Shown here piece after piece: positions 53,648-62,649 of a stretch of 64,000 nt of DNA (positions are counted from its first letter, which is position 1; every line of letters starts with the position of its first letter). Position numbers and translations under genes: made by a program. Under the pieces are notes generated by a model, which was given only the letters and a program-made list of their open reading frames with translations, did not search any database and was not told the origin of the DNA. Origin of the DNA: Paenibacillus alba (GTDB lineage Bacteria > Bacillota > Bacilli > Paenibacillales > NBRC-103111); assembly GCF_013204855.1 (NCBI RefSeq), contig NZ_JABMKZ010000039.1, positions 1 to 64,000 of the forward strand. Reading direction: 5' to 3'.

Positions 53648-53673
53648 TGAAACTCCTAGTTTGGGACTGCGTA
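53648..53673 (+). promoter_or_regulatory. SigW-type promoter of pspA
   Basis: TGAAAC (53648-53653), then exactly 16 bases, then CGTA (53670-53673): a perfect match to the SigW consensus TGAAAC-N16-CGTA. It lies about 90 bp before pspA. Confidence 0.85.
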
Positions 53674-53763
53674 TGTAATGTGTGTAAGCACCGGTGATTA
53701 GAAAACAAAACGCAACATCCAATTATACAATCCAATTTTTATAAACCTTAGGAGGAATTTACA

Positions 53764-54444
53764 ATGGGAATTTTCAAAAGGCTGCGCGATATGACAATGG
53801 CTTCAATCAATGACTTGCTGGATAAAGCAGAAGATCCGGTTAAGATGCTGAATCAGTTCTTGCGTGACATGGAAGAGGACATTTTGGAAGCTGAGGCAGC
53901 TGTTGCCAAGTCCATCGCAATTGAGAAGAAATTCAAGCTTCAATTCGAAGAGTCGGAAGAAATGGTGACGAAGCGTACCGAACAGGCCATGAAAGCTCTT
54001 GAATCCGGCAATGAAGACTTGGCTCGCCGCGCTTTGGAAGACAAGAAAGAGCATCAAGTTCGTTTCGATGAATTGAAACAACAGTATGATCTTGCCAAAA
54101 CGAATGCGGATCAGCTTCGCCGTCAATTGACGGAAATGAAAGACGAGTTCAACAAAATGAAGAACAAGAAAGATTTGTTGATTGCTCGTGCTGAAACAGC
54201 CAAAGCTCAAAAGCAAATCAATCAAGCTATGTCTGGTTTTGGTACCGACAATGCGGCTAAAGGCTTTGACCGTATGAGCGAGAAAGTGCTTCAAATGGAA
54301 GCTGAAGCGCAAGCAAGCGGCGAGATTCGCGCCAAAAACCGCAGCTTGGATGATGAGCTTGCTGGACTTGGCGCTGGCAGCAGCGGTATTGACGACGAAC
54401 TTGCAGCGATGAAAGCAAAGCTTGCTGAAAAAAAACAATCCTAA
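53764..54444 (+). CDS. pspA: phage-shock-protein A / IM30-family protein (LiaH-like)
   Basis: A 226-residue protein with the PspA layout: an amphipathic N-terminal helix (GIFKRLRDMTMASINDLLDK) and five long coiled helices. It coats and stabilises the cytoplasmic membrane under stress. AGGAGG precedes ATG 53764, and a SigW promoter lies upstream, so cell-envelope stress should induce it. A DUF350 gene follows, as in other PspA loci. Confidence 0.93.
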   Translation: MGIFKRLRDMTMASINDLLDKAEDPVKMLNQFLRDMEEDILEAEAAVAKSIAIEKKFKLQFEESEEMVTKRTEQAMKALESGNEDLARRALEDKKEHQVRFDELKQQYDLAKTNADQLRRQLTEMKDEFNKMKNKKDLLIARAETAKAQKQINQAMSGFGTDNAAKGFDRMSEKVLQMEAEAQASGEIRAKNRSLDDELAGLGAGSSGIDDELAAMKAKLAEKKQS

Positions 54445-54467
54445 TGTTATACTAAGTAGTACCTGCG

Positions 54468-54495
54468 AGAGACTGAGCTAAACTCAGTCTCTTCT
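54468..54495 (+). terminator. hairpin after pspA
   Basis: AGAGACTGAG and CTCAGTCTCT form a perfect 10-bp stem around CTAAA; the following T-run is short, so some read-through into the DUF350 operon is possible. Confidence 0.65.
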
Positions 54496-54555
54496 ACCAT
54501 ATATAGGGATCTTTGCATCGAAGTTTCTCTACAATGAAGGAAGGCAGGAGACGAT

Positions 54556-54975
54556 ATGAACGAAGAGGTGGATGTGTTGTTTAGTAACCCGTATTTATCG
54601 ACGCTTGCATTTTTTGCAGTGGCTGTCATCGCACTAGTCGTATTTCTCAAGATTTTTGATTTGCTCACCAAGTATGATGACTGGGCTGAAATCAAAAAAG
54701 GCAATTTAGCTGTGGCGATGGCGACAGGTGGGAAAGTGTTTGGGATATGTAATTTGTTCCGATTCTCTATTCTCAACAATGATACGATGATGCACTCCCT
54801 CATCTGGGCAGGGTACGGTTTCTTGCTGTTGTTAGTTGCCTACTTCATTTTTGAAGTCTTGACGCCTCATTTTAAAATCGATGAAGAAATCAAAAAGGAT
54901 AACCGCGCCGTCGGATTCCTGTCCTTAACGATATCTGTCTCCCTATCCTATGTAGTTGGAGCTTGTGTAACCTAG
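54556..54975 (+). CDS. DUF350 membrane protein (YjfL-like)
   Basis: A 139-residue protein with four hydrophobic helices and IKKGNLAVAMATGGK and IKKDNRAVG, the internally repeated signature of DUF350. YjfL of E. coli is in a locus with a PspA paralogue, so association with pspA here is expected. Function unknown. ATG 54556 follows AGGCAGGAGACG. Confidence 0.85.
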   Translation: MNEEVDVLFSNPYLSTLAFFAVAVIALVVFLKIFDLLTKYDDWAEIKKGNLAVAMATGGKVFGICNLFRFSILNNDTMMHSLIWAGYGFLLLLVAYFIFEVLTPHFKIDEEIKKDNRAVGFLSLTISVSLSYVVGACVT

Positions 54976-55005
54976 TATCCTACATATTCTTGGAGGGCTT
55001 GAACG

Positions 55006-55089
55006 ATGAAATACCTGTGGGGCACTCTGTTTGCTATAGCATTTGTATTTGTGGCGGCAGGGGTTTATTATTTATTGAAATATGCATGA
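55006..55089 (+). CDS. 27-residue single-span membrane peptide
   Basis: ATG 55006 follows TGGAGGG by 8 bases and encodes MKYLWGTLFAIAFVFVAA then GVYYLLKYA before TGA. The product would be nearly one membrane helix with Lys at both ends. It sits 30 nt after the DUF350 gene and 24 nt before the zinc-ribbon gene, all in line, so it looks like a real member of this operon that gene callers would miss. Confidence 0.72.
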   Translation: MKYLWGTLFAIAFVFVAAGVYYLLKYA

Positions 55090-55113
55090 ATGCATTAAGT
55101 GGAGGATTACGCA

Positions 55114-55614
55114 ATGAGTGCCAACGAAGAAGTTGTTTGTCCATGGTGCCAAACGGAGATCGTTTGGGATCCGGAAATTGGACCCGAGGACGAATGTCCA
55201 CATTGTTTTAACGAGTTGAATGATTACCGGAGTATTGATCTTAAGGTGAAGCTGACAGGTCAGCCGCTCCGTTTTGAAGAGCAGGAATATACGGATGCCG
55301 ATGAAGATTTGTCGCTGGCCTGGGATGACTCTGATGAACCTCTCGATAAATACGGGGAAAAGGTTCAACATATCACAGATGAGCAGGAAGAAGCGCCGGA
55401 ATGCTCAAACTGTCATGAATTGCTCTTGCTGGCGGGAGATGAAGTCGTCAGTGAAACGGCATTTACACCCGTTATTCCCAAAACCTTGGGAAGTGCTTTT
55501 CTAACAGGTCCTTTTACCTTGAATGTTTATGTATGTCCATCTTGCTTCAAGGTTGAGAAGATCCTATCGGATACGGATCGCTTGCTCATGGTATCCAGAA
55601 TTAAATCGGAATAA
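55114..55614 (+). CDS. zinc-ribbon protein of unknown function
   Basis: A 166-residue soluble protein with two Cys-pair sets: CPWC/CPHC at the N-terminus (about 11-36) and CSNC/CPSC in the second half. These would each bind zinc. A long acidic stretch (DADEDLSLAWDDSDE) lies between. No catalytic motif is recognised. ATG 55114 follows GGAGG. Same operon as DUF350 and the small peptide. Confidence 0.7.
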   Translation: MSANEEVVCPWCQTEIVWDPEIGPEDECPHCFNELNDYRSIDLKVKLTGQPLRFEEQEYTDADEDLSLAWDDSDEPLDKYGEKVQHITDEQEEAPECSNCHELLLLAGDEVVSETAFTPVIPKTLGSAFLTGPFTLNVYVCPSCFKVEKILSDTDRLLMVSRIKSE

Positions 55615-55621
55615 TCGTTAG

Positions 55622-55650
55622 CCGAATCCTGCGGGATTCGGTTTTTTATT
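55622..55650 (+). terminator. terminator after zinc-ribbon gene
   Basis: CCGAATCC/GGATTCGG stem with TGCG loop followed by TTTTTTATTT. Confidence 0.92.
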
Positions 55651-55730
55651 TGCGACGCCTCATATTTTCACTACGTTGGGGAAGCTTAACAAGAGCGATT
55701 TCGATGTATGGGAAAGGGTGGGAGGCGCGC

Positions 55731-57047
55731 ATGCAAAAAGGGCAGAGCCGACAGCGATTTGGACAAGGCAAAGCGAAAGGAAATCCAGCAGGCACGTATT
55801 TTGAGAATCGAGAAAGCAGCGGCGCTGTTCAGGAGCAAGCTAGTGTACAAAAAGGACGTTTAGACGCTCAGGCTATTTTATTACTCATCGTTCATACGCT
55901 ATTTGGCGGGGCGAATGCCTTGTCGGGAACCTTTGTGGGTGTCTATCTGTGGAAGGCGAAAAATGATTACGCTTTAATCGGTTGGTTTACTTTAGCGACA
56001 CACGTAACGATGGCGATTACCTTCTGGCTCGCTGGCAAATGGGTCAAGGAACATAACAAAATGAACTGTTTGCGGGCTGGTGTCTTCGTTTCAGCCGTTT
56101 TTTATATGCTGGTTTTATGGATGGGGACAAGCAGTATCCACTATTTTGTGTGGCTGGGTATGGTGCAGGGCATATCAGCGGCTTTCTTCTGGGTTGCTTT
56201 TAATGTCGTTTATTTTGAAGTGACAGATCCGGATAATCGTGACCGCTTCAATGGATGGGTCGGGCTGTTAGGCTCGGGAGCAGGCATCATTGCACCATGG
56301 ATTTCGGGGCTGTTGATCGTTAACCTGGGTGACGGCTTGGGATACCGCTTGATTTTCTCCATCTCACTCGGCATTTTTCTGCTTGGGGTGGTCATTAGCT
56401 TCTTTTTGAAAAAACGCAAAGTCGAGGGCACGTATGAGTGGTTATTTCCTTTGCGCATTTTGCGGCAATCGGAGACCCCTTGGAAGCGGGTAAGCTTAGC
56501 ACTCGTATTTCAAGGTGTTAGAGAAGGGGTATTTGGTTTCATGATTGCTTTGCTCGTCTACATTTCTACCGCTAGTGAAGCGAGCTTAGGCAATTTTGTA
56601 CTCATGACTTCCGCTGTGTCCTTAGTCAGCTTCTGGGCGGCAGGACGATTCATTAAGCCTCGTTTTCGGAAAATCAGCATGTTTATCGGTGCTTTAATGG
56701 CGGTTGTCGTTATCCTTCCTTTTTTCTGGAAAATGGGCTATGCCACGTTGCTCGTATTCGGTTTGGGAGCTTCGCTGTTCTTTCCGATGTACTCGGTACC
56801 GATGGTTTCGGCTGTATTCGATCTTATTGGATCCAATGAAGAGAGCGCAAAGCAAAGGGAGGAGTATATCGTACTTCGCGAGCTGTCCCTGAATGTGGGG
56901 CGAATGCTGGGCGTTCTGCTTTTCATCTGTGTCATTTCATGGAGCAAAGCTCCTCTGGTCATCAATGTGCTGTTGTTGGTCATTGGCAGCTCTACGCTGT
57001 TCAGTTGGTATTTCATGAAAAAGCAGCTATCTGTAATTAAACCTTGA
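55731..57047 (+). CDS. MFS transporter
   Basis: About 438 residues with twelve hydrophobic segments after a polar, basic N-terminus of about 45 residues (QKGQSRQRFGQGKAKGNP). The major-facilitator fold is clear but loop motifs are weak (KWVKEHNKMNCLRAG), so no substrate class is named. ATG 55731 has GGGAGG five bases upstream; other ATGs at 55704 and an upstream frame overlap the terminator region. Confidence 0.78.
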   Translation: MQKGQSRQRFGQGKAKGNPAGTYFENRESSGAVQEQASVQKGRLDAQAILLLIVHTLFGGANALSGTFVGVYLWKAKNDYALIGWFTLATHVTMAITFWLAGKWVKEHNKMNCLRAGVFVSAVFYMLVLWMGTSSIHYFVWLGMVQGISAAFFWVAFNVVYFEVTDPDNRDRFNGWVGLLGSGAGIIAPWISGLLIVNLGDGLGYRLIFSISLGIFLLGVVISFFLKKRKVEGTYEWLFPLRILRQSETPWKRVSLALVFQGVREGVFGFMIALLVYISTASEASLGNFVLMTSAVSLVSFWAAGRFIKPRFRKISMFIGALMAVVVILPFFWKMGYATLLVFGLGASLFFPMYSVPMVSAVFDLIGSNEESAKQREEYIVLRELSLNVGRMLGVLLFICVISWSKAPLVINVLLLVIGSSTLFSWYFMKKQLSVIKP

Positions 57048-57113
57048 CATCGATAGGGCTTCCCGATAAAAATGTGGGTATCGGTTATTGTTGGGAAGAG
57101 GAGTGAGTAATAC

Positions 57114-58040
57114 GTGGCACAACACAAAATGGTAAACAGCATCACAGAGCTGATCGGTGATACACCTGCGGTGAGAATCAACCGATTGGTCAAACCGGGA
57201 GATGCCGAGCTTTATGTGAAGCTTGAATATTTCAATCCAAGTGGTAGTGTGAAAGACCGCGCTGCTTTTAATTTAATTGAGCAGGCGGAAAAGCAAGGGC
57301 TGCTTCGTCCGGGCGCTACGATTATTGAGCCAACGAGCGGCAACACGGGCATCGGACTTGCGATGAACGCCGCGGCTAAGGGCTATAAAGCGATTCTGAT
57401 TATGCCGGACAATATGACCAAAGAGCGCATTAATCTGCTCAAGGCTTACGGCGCAGAGGTTGTGCTTACGCCTGCCGCGCAGCGAATGCCGGGAGCCATT
57501 GCCAAAGCTGTGGAGCTGCGGGATCAAATCCCGAACAGCTATATTCCGCAGCAGTTCGAGAACCCGGCGAATCCGAATATTCATCGGACAACGACAGCTC
57601 TGGAAATTCTGGAGCAGACGGAAGGCCGCTTGGATGCCTTCGTTGCAACTTCCGGGACCGGAGGAACGATTACAGGCACGGGCGAAGCGCTTCGCGAGAA
57701 GCTGCCGGATATTGAGATCTATGTTGTTGAGCCGAAAGGCTCTCCGGTATTGTCTGGAGGAAGCCCAGGGCCGCATAAACTCGTAGGGACAAGTCCTGGC
57801 TTCGTGCCGGCGATTTTGAATACGAGCATCTATGACCATATCGTGCAGGTGTCAGATGAGGACGCGATCCGAACGATGAAAGAGCTGGCAAGCCTAGAGG
57901 GGATCCTCGTAGGGCCTTCTGCTGGCGCTTCGGTCTGGACGGGTTTGCAGGTGGCGCATAAGCTGGGCGCGGGCAAAAGGGTGCTGTGCATAGCGCCAGA
58001 TACAGGTGAGAGATACCTGTCTATGGACATTTTTGACTAA
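57114..58040 (+). CDS. cysK: cysteine synthase (O-acetylserine sulfhydrylase)
   Basis: A 308-residue PLP enzyme making cysteine from O-acetylserine and sulfide. PLP-binding Lys47 sits in NPSGSVKDRAA; TSGNTGIGLA and SGTGGTITGTG bind substrate and phosphate. Full family length. GTG 57114 follows GAGGAGTG. It could be the B form, but A-type motifs dominate. No S-box or CymR site was recognised upstream. Confidence 0.95.
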   Translation: MAQHKMVNSITELIGDTPAVRINRLVKPGDAELYVKLEYFNPSGSVKDRAAFNLIEQAEKQGLLRPGATIIEPTSGNTGIGLAMNAAAKGYKAILIMPDNMTKERINLLKAYGAEVVLTPAAQRMPGAIAKAVELRDQIPNSYIPQQFENPANPNIHRTTTALEILEQTEGRLDAFVATSGTGGTITGTGEALREKLPDIEIYVVEPKGSPVLSGGSPGPHKLVGTSPGFVPAILNTSIYDHIVQVSDEDAIRTMKELASLEGILVGPSAGASVWTGLQVAHKLGAGKRVLCIAPDTGERYLSMDIFD

Positions 58041-58054
58041 AAGAGTGTCACCAT

Positions 58055-58098
58055 GCAGCTTAAAGGAATATATAATTCCGATGAGCTGTATTTTTTTA
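58055..58098 (+). terminator. weak terminator after cysK
   Basis: GCAGCT...AGCTG with inner GGAAT/ATTCC forms an interrupted stem followed by TATTTTTTTATTT. Confidence 0.5.
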
Positions 58099-58175
58099 TT
58101 TAAAAGTTGAATAAAAATTCATTTATGAGTATAATTATAAGAGTAGAAGCTGTTTGGAGGAAAGGTGGATTTATT

Positions 58176-58466
58176 GTGAAACTAGCCTATGTTAATGCGT
58201 TTCCTGAGAAAGATCAACTTCATAATTTTATACAAACATATACAGAAGAGTGCATAAAGTCAGGTTCTCAGGTACAAGTGAACTGGAACGAGCTTGAAAC
58301 GCCGTGTGTCATATCGGTCTATGATGACAACACGCTTGTGGGAATTGGCTGCAGCGCCGATGTACCGATTATTCATGTGCGTCCTACGTATGAGTACCGT
58401 GAAATTGAAACGATGGTAAACAAATTGCTGCAAGCCGAATCCAAGTTTGGAGTTGTGCATGGTTGA
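58176..58466 (+). CDS. small hypothetical protein
   Basis: About 96 residues from GTG 58176, which follows AAAGGTGG by 7 bases; a longer open frame begins at 58107. Mixed alpha/beta: ISVYDDNTLVGIGCSADVP then IIHVRPTYEYREIETMVNKLL, which looks like the second half of a GNAT-like domain, but the acetyl-CoA loop is not evident. Unknown. Confidence 0.6.
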   Translation: MKLAYVNAFPEKDQLHNFIQTYTEECIKSGSQVQVNWNELETPCVISVYDDNTLVGIGCSADVPIIHVRPTYEYREIETMVNKLLQAESKFGVVHG

Positions 58467-58655
58467 TCGTTACGAGCGTTGAAAGCAGGCCGCTGGGGTA
58501 TCCAGAGGTCTTTTTGTGATGTTCAAGCATGGATATTTTGGTTATACAAAAATAATCTGCTTGTTAGACAGGTACAGTAATTGAATTAAGCTACCGATTC
58601 ATTGTAAGATTAAAGGATGAACGAAAACCCATATTTCAGAAAGGTAGGTTTAACC

Positions 58656-59147
58656 ATGGATACTTTGAAGCTTAAAATTCTCGAACTGATGAAGGAAGAC
58701 GCGCGCAGGAGTGCGGATCTCATCGCCACAATGCTAGGAACGGCGGAGGACGAAGTGGCGCGAGCGATAAGCGAGATGGAAGCGGATAAGGTCATCGTCA
58801 AATATGCGACAGTGGTGAACTGGAGTAAAGTAGATGACGAAAAGGTTACCGCCCTAATTGAAGTGCAAATTACGCCGGAACGCGGACATGGCTTTGACGC
58901 CATCGCAGAACGGATCTATTTATATCCAGAAGTCAAATCCGTCTATCTCATGTCTGGCGCCTATGATTTGCTTGTCGAAATTGAGGGGAGTTCCCTGAAA
59001 CAAGTAGCGTCATTTGTATCCAATAAGCTATCCCCGATTGATCGCGTTCTTTCGACTAAAACGAATTTCATATTAAAAAAATACAAACAAGACGGCATCA
59101 TATTCGAAGATCAGGCTGACGATCACCGAATGCTTGTTTCGCCGTAA
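58656..59147 (+). CDS. alaR: Lrp/AsnC-family regulator (AlaR-like)
   Basis: A 163-residue regulator: N-terminal HTH (KLKILELMKEDARRSADLIA ... DEVARAISEMEADKVI), then the RAM ligand-sensing domain (TALIEVQITPERGHGFDAIA; YLMSGAYDLLVEIEG). It lies 14 nt before the aminotransferase gene in the same direction, the same pairing as alaR-alaT (yugG-yugH) in B. subtilis. Probable alanine-responsive control of that operon; the assignment rests on synteny. Confidence 0.85.
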   Translation: MDTLKLKILELMKEDARRSADLIATMLGTAEDEVARAISEMEADKVIVKYATVVNWSKVDDEKVTALIEVQITPERGHGFDAIAERIYLYPEVKSVYLMSGAYDLLVEIEGSSLKQVASFVSNKLSPIDRVLSTKTNFILKKYKQDGIIFEDQADDHRMLVSP

Positions 59148-59161
59148 AGAAGAGGGACGCC

Positions 59162-60367
59162 ATGATCAAAGATGAGACAACGATTGAGCAGAATAAGGTC
59201 AAATCCATGCAAGATTATCTCGCTCCTGCCGTACGTGGAATAAAGCCTTCCGGGATCCGTAAGTTTTTTGATTTGGTAAGCAACAGCAAGGATGACATTA
59301 TCTCGCTCGGTGTGGGAGAACCGGATTTCTCGACGCCTTGGCACGTGCGTGAAGCGGCTGTGTACTCGCTAGAGCGCGGCAGAACGAAATACACGCCGAA
59401 CTCCGGTATTCCAGAGCTTCGTGAAGCGATCGCCGAATATTTGTACACATCGTTCAAAGTGAAATACGAGCCAACCGATGAGGTGCTGGTTACCGTTGGG
59501 GGCAGCGAAGCGATTGACTTGGCACTGCGCGCGCTGATTACACCTGGGGATGAGATTCTTATTCCGGAGCCTTGCTATATTTCGTATTCACCAATCACCA
59601 GCATTAGCGGTGGTGTGGCAGTCGGTATCGAAACGTTCGCAAAGGATCAATTCAAGCTGACAGAGAAAGCGCTGCGTGATGCGATTACGCCTCGCTCCAA
59701 AATATTAATTCTTTGTTATCCTAGCAATCCGACTGGCGGTATTATGACCTATGAGGACTGGCTGCCGATTGCTAAAGTGGTCGAAGAGCACGATTTGATC
59801 GTCATTTCCGATGAAATCTATGCCGAATTAACTTACGGACAGAAGCATGTGAGTTTCGCAGCTGTTCCAGGGATGAAGGATCGGACAATTCTCGTCAGCG
59901 GGTTCTCCAAGGCATTTGCCATGACAGGCTGGCGGATGGGTTATGCTTGCGGTCATCGAGAGCTGATCTCCGCTATGACGAAGATTCATCAATACACGGT
60001 TATGTGCGCACCGGTCATGGGGCAGGTGGCTGCACACGAGGCATTGACCAATGGCTTGGAAGAGAAAGACCGTATGATCGAGTCGTACAATCAACGCAGA
60101 CGGCTTGTCGTCAAAGGCTTCCGAGAGATTGGACTGGAGTGCCATGAGCCGCAAGGCGCATTCTATGCCTTCCCGAGTATCGTAGCAACGGGGCTAACTT
60201 CAGATGAGTTTGCACAGCGGTTATTGTTCGAGTCCAAGGTCGCTGCAGTACCCGGTGATGTGTTTGGTTTAGGGGGAGAAGGCTTCCTGCGCTGTTCCTA
60301 TGCGTATAGTGTTTCTCAATTGAATGAAGCTTTGGAACGCATTGGAAAATTTCTGAGAAAATTGTAA
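59162..60367 (+). CDS. alaT: PLP-dependent aminotransferase, alanine transaminase-like
   Basis: A 401-residue fold-type I class I/II aminotransferase. Lys250 in VSGFSKAFAMTGWRMG forms the Schiff base; Asn189 (YPSNPTGG), Asp217 and Tyr220 (SDEIY) hold the cofactor. With the Lrp-type gene just upstream it matches AlaT, which converts pyruvate and glutamate to alanine. Related PatA-type enzymes have the same motifs, so the substrate is inferred from context. Confidence 0.87.
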   Translation: MIKDETTIEQNKVKSMQDYLAPAVRGIKPSGIRKFFDLVSNSKDDIISLGVGEPDFSTPWHVREAAVYSLERGRTKYTPNSGIPELREAIAEYLYTSFKVKYEPTDEVLVTVGGSEAIDLALRALITPGDEILIPEPCYISYSPITSISGGVAVGIETFAKDQFKLTEKALRDAITPRSKILILCYPSNPTGGIMTYEDWLPIAKVVEEHDLIVISDEIYAELTYGQKHVSFAAVPGMKDRTILVSGFSKAFAMTGWRMGYACGHRELISAMTKIHQYTVMCAPVMGQVAAHEALTNGLEEKDRMIESYNQRRRLVVKGFREIGLECHEPQGAFYAFPSIVATGLTSDEFAQRLLFESKVAAVPGDVFGLGGEGFLRCSYAYSVSQLNEALERIGKFLRKL

Positions 60368-60435
60368 AATGAAAAGTAAATAGATATGTTCATTATGTCT
60401 AAAAACTGGTATTCTTGTAGTAAGGAGGGATGAGC

Positions 60436-60702
60436 ATGGCTTTTTTGGAATACCAACTATCAACCTATCATAAACAGCTTCATATTCGCGATCAGGATTT
60501 CGGACAACGTTGGTTGACTAAGCGTGCAAAGAAAAAAAATTCCCTCAACTTACTCGAAGAAGAGATTCATTCTTTACGACGGAAGCTTGAACAGATGGTT
60601 CTGGACGGTCAAGAAATGACCTCAGAAGCTGTTGTCGAATTGAGTACAATCCTAGACCATAAGATAAATGAATATATGAACAACGGAAAGAAAAGTCGGT
60701 GA
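60436..60702 (+). CDS. Spo0E-family aspartyl-phosphate phosphatase
   Basis: An 88-residue helical protein. Residues near the C-terminus (SEAVVELSTILDHKINEY) carry the S-x3-LD-x2-I-x2-Y pattern of Spo0E-like phosphatases, which dephosphorylate Spo0A~P and delay sporulation. The N-terminal part is longer than in YnzD/YisI. ATG 60436 is seven bases after GGAGG; ATG 60430 lies too close. Confidence 0.78.
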   Translation: MAFLEYQLSTYHKQLHIRDQDFGQRWLTKRAKKKNSLNLLEEEIHSLRRKLEQMVLDGQEMTSEAVVELSTILDHKINEYMNNGKKSR

Positions 60703-60716
60703 AAACCGACTTTTCT
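60690..60716 (+). terminator. terminator overlapping end of spo0E-like gene
   Basis: GAAAAGTCGGT and ACCGACTTTTC form a perfect stem around GAAA, with TCTCG after; the stop codon lies inside it. Confidence 0.8.
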
Positions 60717-60763
60717 CGCGACTATCGAAGGATTCAGATAACATACGGAGGTACGTTCACAAC

Positions 60764-61291
60764 ATGAAAGTGAAATGGCTGTTGATGATGATGGTTGGAC
60801 TTACGTTACTGCTGGCTGGCTGCGGCGGACCGAAACCGGATGTTTCGATTTTTGTCATGGGACAAAATGGCTTTCCGAGTGAAGCGGCAGAGAAGCTGGA
60901 AGGTTCTTTGAAATCCAAAGTTGGTGAGACGCCAACCGTTAAATTAGTGAGCTCCCCCATTTTCTCATTGGAGAAAATGATTGTTGAACTAGCAGCTGGC
61001 GGGAACGGTATTTTCATCCTTGCCGAAGATCAGTTTAAATCGCTTAGCAACCAAGGCGGGTTTGTTTCGCTGGATGAGACGATTAAACCAGAGGACTATC
61101 CGGACGGTGTCGTTGAAATGAAGGAAGAGGGCAAGCCTACCGAAAAGCATTTATACGGTATTCCACTGGCAGGAAACAAGTGGATGAAAGAGCAGGGCTT
61201 TGAAGGAAAAGGGCTGGTCGCATTCATTCCTCAAAACGCACCAAAGCTCGAGGAAGCCAAGCAAGTGCTTAAAGTAATTGCACAAAAGTAG
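60764..61291 (+). CDS. hypothetical lipoprotein
   Basis: 175 residues with a lipobox LLAGC (Cys20). The rest is mixed alpha/beta (VSIFVMGQNGFP, VKLVSSPIFSLEKMIVELAAG, IFILAEDQFKSLS, LYGIPLAGNKW) and resembles one lobe of a solute-binding fold, without transporter genes alongside. Function not recognised. ATG 60764 follows ACGGAGGT. Confidence 0.68.
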   Translation: MKVKWLLMMMVGLTLLLAGCGGPKPDVSIFVMGQNGFPSEAAEKLEGSLKSKVGETPTVKLVSSPIFSLEKMIVELAAGGNGIFILAEDQFKSLSNQGGFVSLDETIKPEDYPDGVVEMKEEGKPTEKHLYGIPLAGNKWMKEQGFEGKGLVAFIPQNAPKLEEAKQVLKVIAQK

Positions 61292-61329
61292 CAAGACGTC
61301 TATAATCGACAAATAGATTGATAGTTAAA

Positions 61330-61580
61330 TATGCGCCATAGGTGTTGGCATGCTTCATGATAAGCATGGCAGCTTAAAAGGGAAGCCGGTTCAAGTCCGG
61401 CGCGGTCCCGCCACTGTAATCCACTTAGCAAAGGTGGAAAGTCAGAATACCTGCCCATGGAGCCCTATACGACATCCTTCGAGGAAAAGGATCGCGTTAA
61501 ATCAGGAAGCAAGCCTCAAGTTGCTAATCACCGCGATTTATCGTCCCTTTGTTCCTTTCAGGAACAGAGGGACTTTTTGG
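61330..61580 (+). promoter_or_regulatory. cobalamin (B12) riboswitch with terminator
   Basis: The conserved B12 parts are present in order: AGGTG near 61340, GGGAAGCCGGT, GCGCGGTCCCGCCACTGTAA (about 61400-61420) and the B12 box AAAGTCAGAATACCTGCC (about 61437-61456). The end is an intrinsic terminator GTCCCTTTGTTCC/GGAACAGAGGGAC with TTTTT (61543-61578). Cobalamin should turn off the following btuFCD genes. Confidence 0.93.
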
Positions 61581-61638
61581 TTGTAATGGCACTAAGAAGG
61601 TCAATCGTAATTATTTGGTAGAAAGAGGGTTAATGACC

Positions 61639-62649
61639 ATGCAGAAGAAGTTGGTTACAAAAGCGCTGATCCTTACAGTAGCGCTGGCAACGGCAGTCAG
61701 CTTAGCGGCTTGCGGGAAAAAGGATGCAGAAATAACCAATCCATCCAAGCTGGGCGGCGAGGGAACGAAGGCCCCAACGGTTACAGCATCACCGGCAATT
61801 GCCAAAAAGACGACATATCCTTTGAAGATTAAAGATGCTACAGGCAAAGAGTTCACGTTCGAGAAAGCCCCGGAACGTATCGCATCTGTATCCCCGGCAG
61901 AAACGGAAGCTCTTTTTGCCCTTGGCTTAGAAGCGAACATCGTCGGTGTATCCGATTATGATGATTATCCGGAAGCGGCGAAAATGAAGTCGAAATTAGG
62001 CAGTATCACCAAGCCGAACCAAGAAGCGCTCATCGCTTCCAACGCGAATATTGTCTTTACGGGTGTTTCGATGAAAGTCGATACGGTGGAGCAGCTGCGT
62101 GGTTTGAACGTAAACATTTTTAAGGTTGAGCCGAAAACACTGGATGATGTCATTGCAAACATTCAAACGTATGGTTTGATTACAGACCATCAAGACCAAG
62201 CAGATAAAATTGTTGCTAAAATGAAAGCAGATCGTCAGAAGGTTGTCGACGCTGTGAAGGATGTTAAGCAAGAAAACAAGAAGAAGGTTTATATTGAATT
62301 CAGCCCGGGCTGGACTGTGGGCAGCGGCGAATTCATGGATGAATTGATTAAGCTTTCCGGTGGTATCAATGTGGCTGGGGACGGTAAAGGCTGGTACCAA
62401 ATCAGCGAAGAGAAGATCATTGCGCAAAATCCGGCCGTTATTTTATTCGCTAACGGTGTTATTGATACGAAAAGCAAGAAATCCTTGGACGAAATTATCC
62501 GGACTCGCAGCGGCTGGGACGCGATTGAAGCTGTGAAAAACAAGCAAGTGATCGGCCTTGATCAGAACATGCTGAGCCGTCCGGGACCTCGATTGACGGA
62601 TGGGCTGCTTCAAATGGCCAAAGGCATCTATCCCGAACTGGTGAAATAA
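61639..62649 (+). CDS. btuF: cobalamin ABC transporter substrate-binding lipoprotein
   Basis: About 336 residues: signal ending SLAAC (Cys25), a short linker, then a class III binding fold (KDATGKEFTFEKAPERIASV; GLEANIVGVSDYDDYPEAA; IEFSPGWTVGSGEFMDELI). With a B12 riboswitch in front and BtuC/BtuD behind, it is BtuF rather than a siderophore binder. ATG 61639 lies 9 bases after AAGAGGG; ATG 61633 is closer to it. Confidence 0.91.
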   Translation: MQKKLVTKALILTVALATAVSLAACGKKDAEITNPSKLGGEGTKAPTVTASPAIAKKTTYPLKIKDATGKEFTFEKAPERIASVSPAETEALFALGLEANIVGVSDYDDYPEAAKMKSKLGSITKPNQEALIASNANIVFTGVSMKVDTVEQLRGLNVNIFKVEPKTLDDVIANIQTYGLITDHQDQADKIVAKMKADRQKVVDAVKDVKQENKKKVYIEFSPGWTVGSGEFMDELIKLSGGINVAGDGKGWYQISEEKIIAQNPAVILFANGVIDTKSKKSLDEIIRTRSGWDAIEAVKNKQVIGLDQNMLSRPGPRLTDGLLQMAKGIYPELVK

